Shown here: piece after piece, positions 17,655-25,603 of the stretch
Layout of the letters: the number at the start of each line of letters is the position of its first letter
Position numbering within the stretch: position 1 is the stretch's first letter
Source: JAIEOG01 sp964611895
GTDB taxonomy: Bacteria; Bdellovibrionota; FAC87; UBA2466
Direction of reading: 5' to 3'
Assembly (NCBI GenBank): GCA_964611895.1
Contig: CAZTDN010000020.1
Location: 1 to 55,520, forward strand
Length of the DNA stretch: 55,520 nt
Notes under the pieces: generated by a model
Told to the model about the DNA's origin: nothing
The model's database searches: none
Seen by the model: only the letters and a program-made list of their open reading frames with translations
Position numbers and translations under genes: made by a program

Positions 17655-18346
17655 TTCATGGCCGCAAAAATGCGATGAACGTCGTCGTTGTCGTCGATAT
17701 CCGTCAGAAATTCAGAGACTTCCTTTTTGGCCTCGGGGGATAGCTCGATGGGATCTTTTGGAATATACCCAAACTCGGAAGCGCTCACCTGCCAACCGCG
17801 ATCACTCAGGGCTTTGGTTACTGTAACCAGGTCGGCCTTTTCGCAGAAAAAACGGGCGCCATCTTCGGCCTTTTCGACCTCTTGAGCACCTGCCTCGATG
17901 GCTTCGCTTTCGAGATCGATCGACTTGTTTTCATGGGTGGCTTCGATCATGCCCATATGGGTAAACATATAGGACACCGAACCTTGAGCTCCCAACGAGC
18001 CTTTTTTGAAGAGGTTGCGAATATCTGCCGAAGTACGGTTTCGATTTTCGGTGAGGCATTCGACGATGAGAGGGACCTTGTGGGGCGCAAATCCCTCGAA
18101 GGTGACCAAGTCGTAATTGATGGGTTCAAGCAGTCCAGCGCCTTTTTTAATGGCGCGTTCGATATTGTCGCGGGGGACAGAGGCCTTTTTGGCCGCTTCG
18201 ATCACAGCACGAAGGCGGGCATTATTGGCTGGGTCAGGATCGCCGTGTTTCACTGCAACGATGATTTCCTTGCAAAGCTTGCTAATAATCGCACCGCGTT
18301 TAGCGGCATTTTCCTGCTTTCCGGCAGCTTTCCATTGTGCGCCCAT
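17651..18346 (-). CDS. yebC: YebC/PmpR-family protein (TACO1-like)
   Basis: 231 residues starting at MGAQWKAAGKQENAAKRG; AGAGG is just upstream and a longer frame adds only non-conserved residues. The family signature is complete: the Lys-rich N-terminal helix, DPANNARLRAVIEAAKKASVPRDNIERAIKKG, and the GSVSYMFTHMG and YIPKDPIEL segments of the two alpha/beta domains. YebC proteins were first described as transcriptional regulators, and their relatives help ribosomes translate proline-rich stretches; which role applies here is unknown. The gene follows the DUF2007 gene by 39 bp and overlaps the next membrane-protein gene, forming a leftward three-gene unit. Confidence 0.95.
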   Translation of the reverse strand: MGAQWKAAGKQENAAKRGAIISKLCKEIIVAVKHGDPDPANNARLRAVIEAAKKASVPRDNIERAIKKGAGLLEPINYDLVTFEGFAPHKVPLIVECLTENRNRTSADIRNLFKKGSLGAQGSVSYMFTHMGMIEATHENKSIDLESEAIEAGAQEVEKAEDGARFFCEKADLVTVTKALSDRGWQVSASEFGYIPKDPIELSPEAKKEVSEFLTDIDDNDDVHRIFAAMK

Positions 18347-18385
18347 AAAGACCTCTTTCCGATAACTATTCAAAAATCGGTGGTG

Positions 18386-18811
18386 TTAGGCAACGTGTTT
18401 TTCTTCTTGCGTCCACTCATGTCCGCAAGAGGAGCAGCGCCATGTCTTGCGAAAGAAGGGCAGTGGCACCCCGAGGAAGAAAAGAGCGCGGGTGAGTGGT
18501 TTGGGTTCCTTGATGTAGCGGACTTTTCGACTTCCACAGTTTCTGCACATGACGACTTCGTCCAAAAATGCAAACCAGTCGCCCCCTGCCGGTAAGGCTT
18601 GTGTGGAAAGTATCTCTCGCGCGCGGATCGCATCTGCTTCACGAACGTGGAGTTGCACTCCACCGACCGCCTGCGACCAGAAAAAATCTACGCTTACAAT
18701 GTTTTCATTCGCGACAAAGCACTCAATTCCGGCCGATTCCAATGCCGACCTCGCGATGTGGGCTTGTTCTGGTGTGGCGAACGATTCGACGATTTTGTAA
18801 CCATCTCGCAT
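18386..18811 (-). CDS. DUF2007-type protein with C-terminal zinc ribbon
   Basis: 141 residues. The first ~65 residues match the DUF2007 'putative signal-transducing' fold: KIVESFATPEQAHIARSAL followed by GIECFVANEN and VQLHVREADAIRAREIL, a ferredoxin-like unit. The rest carries two CxxC knuckles (CRNC and CSSC, about 35 residues apart), which would bind one zinc. The protein is cytoplasmic with unknown ligand. It is divergent from the exported-protein gene at 18913, with ~100 bp that holds a good promoter for the latter. Confidence 0.85.
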   Translation of the reverse strand: MRDGYKIVESFATPEQAHIARSALESAGIECFVANENIVSVDFFWSQAVGGVQLHVREADAIRAREILSTQALPAGGDWFAFLDEVVMCRNCGSRKVRYIKEPKPLTRALFFLGVPLPFFRKTWRCSSCGHEWTQEEKHVA

Positions 18812-18873
18812 GGGATCCTCTTCCGTGCAACGCGCGGGGATTTACCACAAACCGTCCGAGACTCCCAATTCTT

Positions 18874-18902
18874 TTGTTCAGTCAATCACAACCGTATATA
18901 AT
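18874..18902 (+). promoter_or_regulatory. Sigma-70-type promoter, probably giving a leaderless mRNA
   Basis: A perfect TATAAT (18897-18902) is preceded, after 17 bp, by TTGTTC (18874-18879). Transcription would begin about seven bases past the -10, near 18909, only a few bases before the ATG at 18913. No Shine-Dalgarno sequence is present before that ATG, in agreement with leaderless or near-leaderless translation. Confidence 0.6.
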
Positions 18903-18912
18903 ATTGAAATTC

Positions 18913-19536
18913 ATGAAAAAAACCTTCGTTTATCTGTGTTTGTATCTAGCTGTGTGGAACGGACTTTTGGCGTACGCGGCTGAGAAGTCCGCCTTGCTTA
19001 GTGTGTCGCTCCCCATCTGCCCTTTTGAGGCCCTCCAGCCCCCGCCCCCCAGGCTCGTGCCCCGTCCTGTGGAAGACTGGCGTGCTTTGGCCGACTCCGT
19101 CGATTCTGAGGTCCAACGACTCACCCAGCAGGCTAAGGCAGGGGGGGGCGCCTCGCTCTCGCTCAGTGCTGCTCAAACTGAGTATATCCGCCAGCGGGAG
19201 GGGATCGCTTATTTGGAGGACAGTGATATTTCTCGGGTTCGCCCAGAAGGGTCAAGAGGAGGGGTGGGCGATGGGTATTACTTGGTGATGCTCAAGCGCG
19301 CTGCTGCTGTGCTGCACGCAAAAGCAGAAGGAAAAACTCCTAAAGGTTGTTGTGTACTAGGTGCCTGCGCCAATTGCCCTACCGCGGGTGGGTATTGGAA
19401 GCGCAAAAACACAGACCGTGTGGCAACACAGGCCCCCGTTAAATCCACAGCGAATGCTGACGGACGAGGGTTGTTTTTTTACGAGCTTCCGGAAGACGTC
19501 ATTGATGAAGTGCGGGGAGTTACGAGAGCCCCGTAA
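18913..19536 (+). CDS. Exported protein of unknown function
   Basis: 207 residues. MKKTFVYLCLYLAV followed by WNGLLAYAAEK is a typical signal peptide with an A-x-A cleavage site. A proline-rich segment (PFEALQPPPPRLVPRP) precedes a helical core, and a cluster of four cysteines appears in KGCCVLGACANC. The cysteines may form disulfides or bind a metal. No family is recognised. Expression is likely from the promoter at 18874-18902. The 3' end overlaps fhs by 17 bp on the other strand. Confidence 0.72.
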   Translation: MKKTFVYLCLYLAVWNGLLAYAAEKSALLSVSLPICPFEALQPPPPRLVPRPVEDWRALADSVDSEVQRLTQQAKAGGGASLSLSAAQTEYIRQREGIAYLEDSDISRVRPEGSRGGVGDGYYLVMLKRAAAVLHAKAEGKTPKGCCVLGACANCPTAGGYWKRKNTDRVATQAPVKSTANADGRGLFFYELPEDVIDEVRGVTRAP

Positions 19537-21187
19537 TGGTGCCATTGGAATCTATCTGGATTCGATGGGCGGCGGGCTCTTTGGGTAGTCCGGGCATGGT
19601 ATTGATATCTCCACAGACCATCACAATAAATTCAGCCCCCGCCGAAAGACGCACTTCCCGAACCTGAATGGTATGGCCGAGGGGAGCGCCAATGCCCTTG
19701 GGGTCCGTGGAAAACGAATACTGTGTTTTTGCAACGCACACCGGAAAAGCGCCAAAGCCAAGGTCTTCAAAGAGCTGGATCTGTGCTCTCACGGACTTCT
19801 CCGCTCGAATTTCCGCGGCGCCATAGTAGCTGCAAGCAATAGTCCGCATTTTCTCCCAGAGTGGGGTCTTGTCATCATAGAGCAAGCGAAGATCTGATGG
19901 CTGATTTTGAATTCTATCGACGACCGCCCTGGCGAGATCCTCAGCTCCTGCGCCGCCTTCCGCCCAATGGCGCGCCAAAACTACCGGCACTCCCCACTGC
20001 GCGCTTTTTGACTGAAGCAGCGCCACTTCACTGGCCGTATCCGATGAAAAGTGGTTGATGGCAACCACACAGGATAGTCCCTGATTGTGCAGGTTGCGAA
20101 GGTGGCGCTCAAGATTCACCAAGCCTTTTTCGAGCGAAGGAACGTCCTCCTGTTGGAGTGACTTCGCATTCATTCCGCCGTGGTATTTCAAAGCTCGGAT
20201 AGTCGCGACTATGACTACCGTGGCGGGTGCAATGCCGGCCTTACGGCATTTGATATTCAAAAACTTTTCGGCTCCGAGGTCTGCCCCAAACCCTGCTTCG
20301 GTCACCACATAATCCGCGAGCTGGAGCGCGGTCTTGGTAGCCAAAATGGAATTGCACCCATGCGCAATATTGGCAAAAGGGCCGCCGTGCACAAACACTG
20401 GGGTATGCTCCAATGTCTGCACAAGGTTTGGTTTGATAGCGTCTTTCAGCAGGACTGCCATGGCGCCCTCGGCGTGCAGATCCGAGGCGCGAACCGGCTG
20501 TTTTGAAAAAGTGTATCCGACAACGATGTTTCCCAGACGTCTTTTGAGGTCGTCGAGCGAGGTCGCCAAGCACAAGATCGCCATTACTTCCGAGGCGACC
20601 ACAATATCAAAACTATCTTGTCGAGGCTGGCCGTTGGCCGGCCCCCCCAGCGAAACCACAATGCTGCGCAAGGCACGATCGTTCATGTCGACGACACGTT
20701 TCCAAGTGATGCGTCGCGGGTCGATTCCCAGCCCGTTTCCGTGGTGAATGTGGTTATCGATCAGCGCTGCGAGCAGGTTGTTGGCAAGCTGGACGGCGCT
20801 GAAGTCTCCAGTGAAGTGTAGGTTGATATCTTCCATGGGTACCACCTGGGCATACCCACCCCCTGTAGCCCCGCCTTTTTGCCCAAAAACGGGGCCCAGA
20901 CAGGGCTCCCTCAAACAAACCAGGGTCTTGTGCCCGAGCCGGGTCAGACCGTCTCCTAAGCCCACTGTGGTGGTTGTTTTTCCCTCTCCTGGAGGGGTGG
21001 GGCTAATCGCCGTGACTAGGATGAGTTTACCGGTGGGGCGGCCCTTCAACTGGTTGAGAAACTCGAGAGAGAGCTTGGCCTTGTACTTTCCAAAGTGTTC
21101 CAGCGCGTCCGGCGGTATGCCGATGTTTTCGGCAATTTGGGAGATGGGTTTCTTCGCGGCTTTTTGGGCAATTTCGATGTCTGTCAT
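19520..21187 (-). CDS. fhs: Formate-tetrahydrofolate ligase
   Basis: 555 residues, the usual length of the family. It joins formate to tetrahydrofolate with ATP, giving 10-formyl-THF for purine and formyl-methionine synthesis. The ATP loop is SPTPPGEGKTTTTVGLGDGL (residues ~62-81). EPCLGPVFGQKGGATGGGYAQ, NLHFTGD and the VVATIRALKYHGG segment are diagnostic. It is fully intact. The start ATG overlaps the stop of the 88-residue gene just upstream (TAATG), so the two are likely co-translated. Convergent overlap with the exported protein gene is 17 bp, with no terminator hairpin seen. Confidence 0.97.
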   Translation of the reverse strand: MTDIEIAQKAAKKPISQIAENIGIPPDALEHFGKYKAKLSLEFLNQLKGRPTGKLILVTAISPTPPGEGKTTTTVGLGDGLTRLGHKTLVCLREPCLGPVFGQKGGATGGGYAQVVPMEDINLHFTGDFSAVQLANNLLAALIDNHIHHGNGLGIDPRRITWKRVVDMNDRALRSIVVSLGGPANGQPRQDSFDIVVASEVMAILCLATSLDDLKRRLGNIVVGYTFSKQPVRASDLHAEGAMAVLLKDAIKPNLVQTLEHTPVFVHGGPFANIAHGCNSILATKTALQLADYVVTEAGFGADLGAEKFLNIKCRKAGIAPATVVIVATIRALKYHGGMNAKSLQQEDVPSLEKGLVNLERHLRNLHNQGLSCVVAINHFSSDTASEVALLQSKSAQWGVPVVLARHWAEGGAGAEDLARAVVDRIQNQPSDLRLLYDDKTPLWEKMRTIACSYYGAAEIRAEKSVRAQIQLFEDLGFGAFPVCVAKTQYSFSTDPKGIGAPLGHTIQVREVRLSAGAEFIVMVCGDINTMPGLPKEPAAHRIQIDSNGTITGLS

Positions 21188-21453
21188 TATTCCGTGGGGA
21201 CTTGAGTTTTCTTTTCGACGACCAAACGGTCTTTGCGAAAATAGAAAGTGTTCTTAAGCTGCGGCATCAACGGCGCGAGCACCGGTCGGCAAATGCGCAC
21301 ATGTTCGTTTTGAAACCGCGTTCGACGATTCAGTTCTTGCTCTTCTCGGTAGACCTTCCAAAAACTCGGTCGGCTATCTGGCCCCCCACCCAGGCGGGTG
21401 CGGGCAATTTCAAAGCTAATCAGGCAAACCGGTTCGGATTCGCTAGGTTTCAT
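21187..21453 (-). CDS. Small basic protein upstream of fhs, unknown function
   Basis: 88 residues, no signal peptide or membrane segment, rich in Arg and Phe (RRTRFQNEHVRICRPV). Its stop overlaps the fhs start codon in TAATG. That arrangement, plus conserved-looking hydrophobic spacing, supports a real gene, but there is no clear Shine-Dalgarno sequence and no family is recognised. It could be a divergent remnant or a small cytosolic partner of folate metabolism; only the context points there. Confidence 0.5.
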   Translation of the reverse strand: MKPSESEPVCLISFEIARTRLGGGPDSRPSFWKVYREEQELNRRTRFQNEHVRICRPVLAPLMPQLKNTFYFRKDRLVVEKKTQVPTE

Positions 21454-21513
21454 GCGCCCGGATTAGCATATTTTTTCTCATAAGCCGACTTCCTTGTGTT
21501 AGAAACCCGTTCG

Positions 21514-22782
21514 ATGCGTTTAAAAAGTCTATCACTTGGCCTACTTGCCTACGTTTCCGTGGTGGAAGCGCAGCCACCCCAATCCATTCAGGAGGAGTGC
21601 CTTCGCCTGGTGGCCGCGTACTCCCACTCCCTGCAACAATTTGTGGTGAATAATGCGCAAGTTTATTGGGAGCTTCGGGATCGGATTGTGGCCAATGGGG
21701 GTAAAGAGGCGGAGTCCAACTTTGATCTGGAATGGAACCGGCTGTTTCAATCCTTCCTTTTGCATGGAGAGAAATTAAAGACCTCGTCCTTTGTGGATGG
21801 GGAGATATTGTTTGAACACTTTCTAAAAGGGGTAAGCCTTTGGGCTGAAACTCCCGAGCAATTGGAGTTTGCGGCGCGCATGTTGGGGGAGAATCGAGAA
21901 GAATTAGGAGGGCTGCTCTTTGCAAGTCGGATGGCGTATTTGTCCGATCGCTATGAAGAAGAAATAGAACTGCGTTCAGGCCGTTCTCCGGTGAATCGAC
22001 GCCGTGCAAAGGAGAACCCCAGAGATAGCGCGCTGCTCGCCTTGGCAAAGTTCGATAGTAATGCCTTTTTCAAGATGGGGTATTCTGCACGCGGAAAGTG
22101 GGGGGAAGAGGTATTTAGAAATCAGCTCTCTCCCGGCAGTTTGGAGGCTTTGGCGTCCTTGGGGTTTCGGGTGCCACTCACCGCGCTTCCCCCTCATGCA
22201 TTGGAGTTTAACAACGGTGCTGCGTTTGATCTCTATTTATCCCCCATAGACGCTTGGGTAGCGCACCACCTCCAAAACGCTCACCCAGAAGAAATGTTTT
22301 TGGGACTGGGGGACAAAAGTGTGCGGCAATTCCGACGCCTTTTTCGTGTGAATGATGGCCGGATAATCGCGTATTCCCAAGCGGCAGACTTTTTGACCCT
22401 GGTCCCAAGTTCCAACGGGGCCTCGAGTTTTGTAGTGCGGGAGCTCAAGTTCTCTCATGGTAAGAGTCGCAAAGTTTCCATTGCGGACGCCGTCGAACAG
22501 CTCAGGGAAACGTGGGCTTGTTTATATGACGCCTACGGTGATGAGGTGCCTGTTTCGCATTTGGAGATTTTGTTTCCTCGTCGTGACGAGTCTTTGGGCG
22601 GTGATTTGGGCGCCGATTATTCTATGGGGCCCAGAGTCAAGTCCCTGCCAATTGGTGACGAGATATTCCCCCTCCATTTAAGGGGCCTGCCAGTCTCGGT
22701 GCAAGTAAACGGCAAGACCTTGCCCATCTTCGTCCGAGATTTCTTTATTCAGGACACGACTTTCGAGCGCTTGCGCGACTAA
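21514..22782 (+). CDS. Exported protein of unknown function
   Basis: 422 residues from the ATG at 21514 (MRLKSLSLGLLAYVSVVEA), a standard signal peptide. The mature N-terminus contains EECLRLVAAYSHS, then an FDLEWNRLF segment and W-x-E-x-PEQ, weakly similar to the exported protein at 1479. The C-terminal half includes FVVRELKFSHGKS followed by ADAVEQLRETW. An E-x-K followed by an A-x-x-Q-L helix is reminiscent of PD-(D/E)xK nucleases, but the upstream Asp is not clear and an exported location argues against it. I treat its function as unknown. Confidence 0.7.
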   Translation: MRLKSLSLGLLAYVSVVEAQPPQSIQEECLRLVAAYSHSLQQFVVNNAQVYWELRDRIVANGGKEAESNFDLEWNRLFQSFLLHGEKLKTSSFVDGEILFEHFLKGVSLWAETPEQLEFAARMLGENREELGGLLFASRMAYLSDRYEEEIELRSGRSPVNRRRAKENPRDSALLALAKFDSNAFFKMGYSARGKWGEEVFRNQLSPGSLEALASLGFRVPLTALPPHALEFNNGAAFDLYLSPIDAWVAHHLQNAHPEEMFLGLGDKSVRQFRRLFRVNDGRIIAYSQAADFLTLVPSSNGASSFVVRELKFSHGKSRKVSIADAVEQLRETWACLYDAYGDEVPVSHLEILFPRRDESLGGDLGADYSMGPRVKSLPIGDEIFPLHLRGLPVSVQVNGKTLPIFVRDFFIQDTTFERLRD

Positions 22783-22879
22783 TTCTCGGCATAGGTTTTG
22801 CTCAGAGTTCCCGCGGGTGGAATGAGCCCAGCCTGCCCGGCTGATTCCGGGTTAACGTAGAGCCGAAAAGGGGAAGCGC

Positions 22880-23113
22880 GTGACGAAATTTGTTCAGTTT
22901 GTTGTCGGTGGGTTGTTGTTGTCCGGGGTAGCCTTGGGGGGCGACCTCTCCGTATTTACCCAGAGCGCTGCTCGGTCGAGTTCTGTTACATCGGTAGAGT
23001 CGACACCCGTCGTTCGAGAAATTGCTCGGCGAAGACACCGGCGGCACCGACGCCATCACCACCGTCGCGCGTGTTACCGTCGGCACAAGCATTTTCATGG
23101 ACGCCGTGCCTAG
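22880..23113 (+). CDS. Small exported His/Arg-rich protein
   Basis: 77 residues from a GTG at 22880 with AAAGGGGA five to six bases upstream. A clean signal peptide (VQFVVGGLLLSGVALGG) leads to a short Ser/Thr-rich linker, then a tail of about 30 residues made almost only of His and Arg (RRRHRRHRRHHHRR and onward) with one Cys. Such a tail could bind metal ions, nucleic acid, LPS or anionic polymers outside the inner membrane. Its stop shares CTAG with the convergent tgt-fusion gene. I do not recognise a family. The ribosome site and signal peptide argue that it is real. Confidence 0.65.
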   Translation: MTKFVQFVVGGLLLSGVALGGDLSVFTQSAARSSSVTSVESTPVVREIARRRHRRHRRHHHRRACYRRHKHFHGRRA

Positions 23114-25095
23114 AATTGCGCGTGGCTTCTGATGCGCAGTTCAAACGCTGAGTGATGGGGAAGTTCGATTTCCATTGGAAACTTCGCAGAACTTCTGTCC
23201 CAGCGCTCTAGCCAACTGCTCCCTAAAAGGGGCCGATCGGGGTGGTAGTTGTAGGCAATCGTGGTTGATTCTTTCGGGCCTGTGGCCACTCCTTCTCCCA
23301 CAAAGAAACCAGCCGACAAAAGACTCGCTCGCACAGCGGTAGACGCAGAGTATGTGTATAGATGCGTTCTTTTCCCAATACAGTGGTCAAATAACTTTTT
23401 GAAAAGCGATGGCCTCCAAAGCTGGGAGTCTGTCTTAAAAGAGAATGGGTCGTAAAAAATAATATCGGGCGCTGGGGCCCGATGAAACTGTTCTTCAAAG
23501 TCTCCCAGAACCAGTTCCCACATTAACGAAGCCTTGGAATAGCGCGCTTCTTTCAACACAGCGTGGGGAGCACCATGCCTCAAGTGCGCAAAGTATCCGG
23601 GGTGTTTGAGAGCGAGTCTTAGTGGGTCCAGGTCAATTTCAAAGCTAATCAAGCGCAGAGCTCGAGAGACCCCACTGGCGAGAGCCTCTTCGTAGCAGTG
23701 AACTGCAGCCATCGCGTTCGTCGCGGCTCCCAAACCGACATCCCAAACCACTAAGGGGGTGGAAACTTCCTCTCGAAGTCGGTTCTGAAGGTCAGATTGC
23801 TCGATGTAAACAGTGTGGGCTTCTTCTGAAGGTGGGGTAACCGAATGCATGGTCTCCCCAGAACTTTTTTGGCGAATACTATAAAAACCCTTAGGCGAGG
23901 CGGCCACCTGATAGTCTCCCAGTTCCAATGCGTGTTTATTGCGCACCCGCGTGGCGGTGGAAGGGCCCTCAAATTCGTTGTCCGAGAGGGAAAGCTCGAG
24001 CCTTTTCGCTTTGTAATACTCAACAAATTTTCCCTCTAGCAACGAGGCGCGAATCTGAGACATAAGGCGGTGATAAAAAGTGAGGTTGTGCGTGGTGATG
24101 AGTTTCCAGCCAAGGATCTCGCCTGTCTTGTGCAAGTGGTGGAGATAGGCCTTGGAATATTTCGCACAAGTCCCACACGGACAATGAGGATCAAGCGGTT
24201 CGTCTGCAAATTTGTATTGGGTGCGTCGGAGTTGCAAGCGCCCCTGCGATGTAAAAGCCCCTCCGCGCTGAGCAATTTGCGATGGAATAATACAGTCAAA
24301 CATATCGACGCCGCGGTAGACAGCTTCGAGAATATCCAACGGAGTTCCCACTCCCATCAAATAGCGGGGGAGGTTTTCAGGAAGGAGTACCGCGGTCATT
24401 TCAGTGAAGTCTTCGCGTTGTTGTTTAGTTTCGCCCACTGCCAGGCCCCCAATGGCAAAACCGTCAAAGGGGAGCGCAGTCAGCGTTTCGGCGCTTTGTT
24501 TTCGAAGGTCCTCAAAACACGCTCCCTGAACGATAGCGAACAGCGACTGGGGCGAGTCTCCCCGTGCCTTTAGACTACGCAGAGCCCAGCGGTGCGTGAG
24601 TTCCATGGCCGCTTGGGCTTCTGCTTTCGGAGCCGTAGAGCGAATGCATTGATCGAGGACCATCATGATATCGCTGCCAATGGCTCTTTGCATTGCGATG
24701 CTCACCTCAGGGGACAGCAGGTGGGATGTTCCATCCAGATAGCTTTGAAAGCGAGCGCCTTCTTCATTCATGGAACGAGAATGCGGCAGCGAAAAGATTT
24801 GGAATCCCCCGGAGTCAGTGAGAACGGGGCCGTTCCAATTCATAAAACGGTGAATGCCACCAAAGCGTCTAAAAACCTCAGCACCTGGGCGCAGCATGAG
24901 ATGGTAAGTGTTAGCAAGCAAAACCCGGGAACCCGCGCCAGATAAGTCTTCCACGGTTTGGCTCTTTACTGTGGCTTGGGTACCAACGGGCATAAAAACG
25001 GGCGTCTGCACTTCTCCGTGCAGAGTAAAAAAACGAGCAGCTCGGGCCCTGGAACCGGGGCATTTGCGATCCAATTGAAAGTTCAAGAGGGACAT
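23110..25095 (-). CDS. tgt: tRNA-guanine transglycosylase fused to MnmC-like methyltransferase domain
   Basis: 661 residues, against ~375 for ordinary Tgt. Residues 1-~375 are a full bacterial Tgt, which exchanges wobble G34 for the queuosine precursor: LTDSGGFQIFSL with Asp94, the GGLAVGE loop, GVDMFDC with the nucleophile Asp267, and the zinc ligands Cys305, Cys307, Cys310 and His336. The loop after the nucleophile reads IPSQIAQRGGAF. Residues ~395-661 match the SAM-dependent half of MnmC (DUF752), which methylates wobble U34: GETMHS with EEAHTVYIEQ, the SAM loop DVGLGAATN (452-460) and FYDPFSFKTDSQLW (Asp549). Both halves seem intact. It ends on CTAG shared with the small exported gene. 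Confidence 0.92.
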   Translation of the reverse strand: MSLLNFQLDRKCPGSRARAARFFTLHGEVQTPVFMPVGTQATVKSQTVEDLSGAGSRVLLANTYHLMLRPGAEVFRRFGGIHRFMNWNGPVLTDSGGFQIFSLPHSRSMNEEGARFQSYLDGTSHLLSPEVSIAMQRAIGSDIMMVLDQCIRSTAPKAEAQAAMELTHRWALRSLKARGDSPQSLFAIVQGACFEDLRKQSAETLTALPFDGFAIGGLAVGETKQQREDFTEMTAVLLPENLPRYLMGVGTPLDILEAVYRGVDMFDCIIPSQIAQRGGAFTSQGRLQLRRTQYKFADEPLDPHCPCGTCAKYSKAYLHHLHKTGEILGWKLITTHNLTFYHRLMSQIRASLLEGKFVEYYKAKRLELSLSDNEFEGPSTATRVRNKHALELGDYQVAASPKGFYSIRQKSSGETMHSVTPPSEEAHTVYIEQSDLQNRLREEVSTPLVVWDVGLGAATNAMAAVHCYEEALASGVSRALRLISFEIDLDPLRLALKHPGYFAHLRHGAPHAVLKEARYSKASLMWELVLGDFEEQFHRAPAPDIIFYDPFSFKTDSQLWRPSLFKKLFDHCIGKRTHLYTYSASTAVRASLLSAGFFVGEGVATGPKESTTIAYNYHPDRPLLGSSWLERWDRSSAKFPMEIELPHHSAFELRIRSHAQF

Positions 25096-25231
25096 GGGCC
25101 AGGTCTATAACCCACCACTCCCTCTAAAAACTACAATAAATAAATGGATCTACGCTAAAAACCCCTTATTATACGTAAAGCTCGTTCGGGGAATTGACCG
25201 AACGGGAAATTTAAACTTTGGGGGAAACCTA

Positions 25232-25546
25232 ATGACGACTAAGAAAAAAACACGCACCACGAAAACAGCTAAGAAATCGAAGAGCAAAGCAGGCGGCGCC
25301 TTCATGGCACCCATGCAGCCGAGCGAAGCTCTTTCCAAAGTAGTTGGCACGAAGGCCATTCCGCGCACGGAAGTGGTCAAGAAACTGTGGGCGTACATCA
25401 AGAAGAACAATCTTCAAGATCCAAAAAATCGTCGCAATGTTCGCGCTGATGGAAACTTGACGAAAGTATTCAACGGTAAATCCGTTGTTTCTATGTTTGA
25501 AATGACGAAACTCGTCAGCAAACACCTCAAAGCTGCCAAAGCTTAA
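25232..25546 (+). CDS. SWIB/MDM2-domain protein
   Basis: 104 residues. A Lys/Thr-rich basic tail (KKKTRTTKTAKKSKSKAGG) resembling histone-like tails is followed by one SWIB domain: PSEALSKVVGTKAIPRTEVV, KKLWAYIKKNNLQDP and NGKSVVSMFEMTKLV. SWIB domains are part of eukaryotic chromatin-remodelling complexes and occur in few bacteria (chlamydiae, bdellovibrios, some deltaproteobacteria), where DNA-binding or nucleoid roles are suspected. The ATG at 25232 follows GGGGGAAACC. It is a single-gene unit, ending at a strong terminator. Confidence 0.93.
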   Translation: MTTKKKTRTTKTAKKSKSKAGGAFMAPMQPSEALSKVVGTKAIPRTEVVKKLWAYIKKNNLQDPKNRRNVRADGNLTKVFNGKSVVSMFEMTKLVSKHLKAAKA

Positions 25547-25570
25547 TTGAGGCTGTTCATTTTCTGATAT

Positions 25571-25603
25571 GGGGGACTCCTTCGGGAGTCCCCCATTTTT
25601 TTT
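25571..25603 (+). terminator. Rho-independent terminator of the SWIB gene
   Basis: A perfect 10-bp stem, GGGGGACTCC with GGAGTCCCCC, closed by a TTCG tetraloop (25581-25584), is followed by eight T residues (25596-25603). It lies 24 bp after the SWIB stop and is the clearest intrinsic terminator in the window. Its T-run reaches the stop of the convergent LRR gene. Confidence 0.93.

Noticed and set aside
18568..18912. Longer N-terminus for the exported protein at 18913
   Set aside because: It overlaps the DUF2007 gene antisense and the promoter; the ATG at 18913 starts a signal peptide.
21443..22048. Leftward open frame of ~200 codons
   Set aside because: It lies antisense inside the exported-protein gene at 21514, has no ribosome site and has a proline-rich, shadow-like composition.
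25167..25174. TATTAT/TTATAC as a -10 for the SWIB gene
   Set aside because: No acceptable -35 at 16-18 bp; too weak to list as a promoter.
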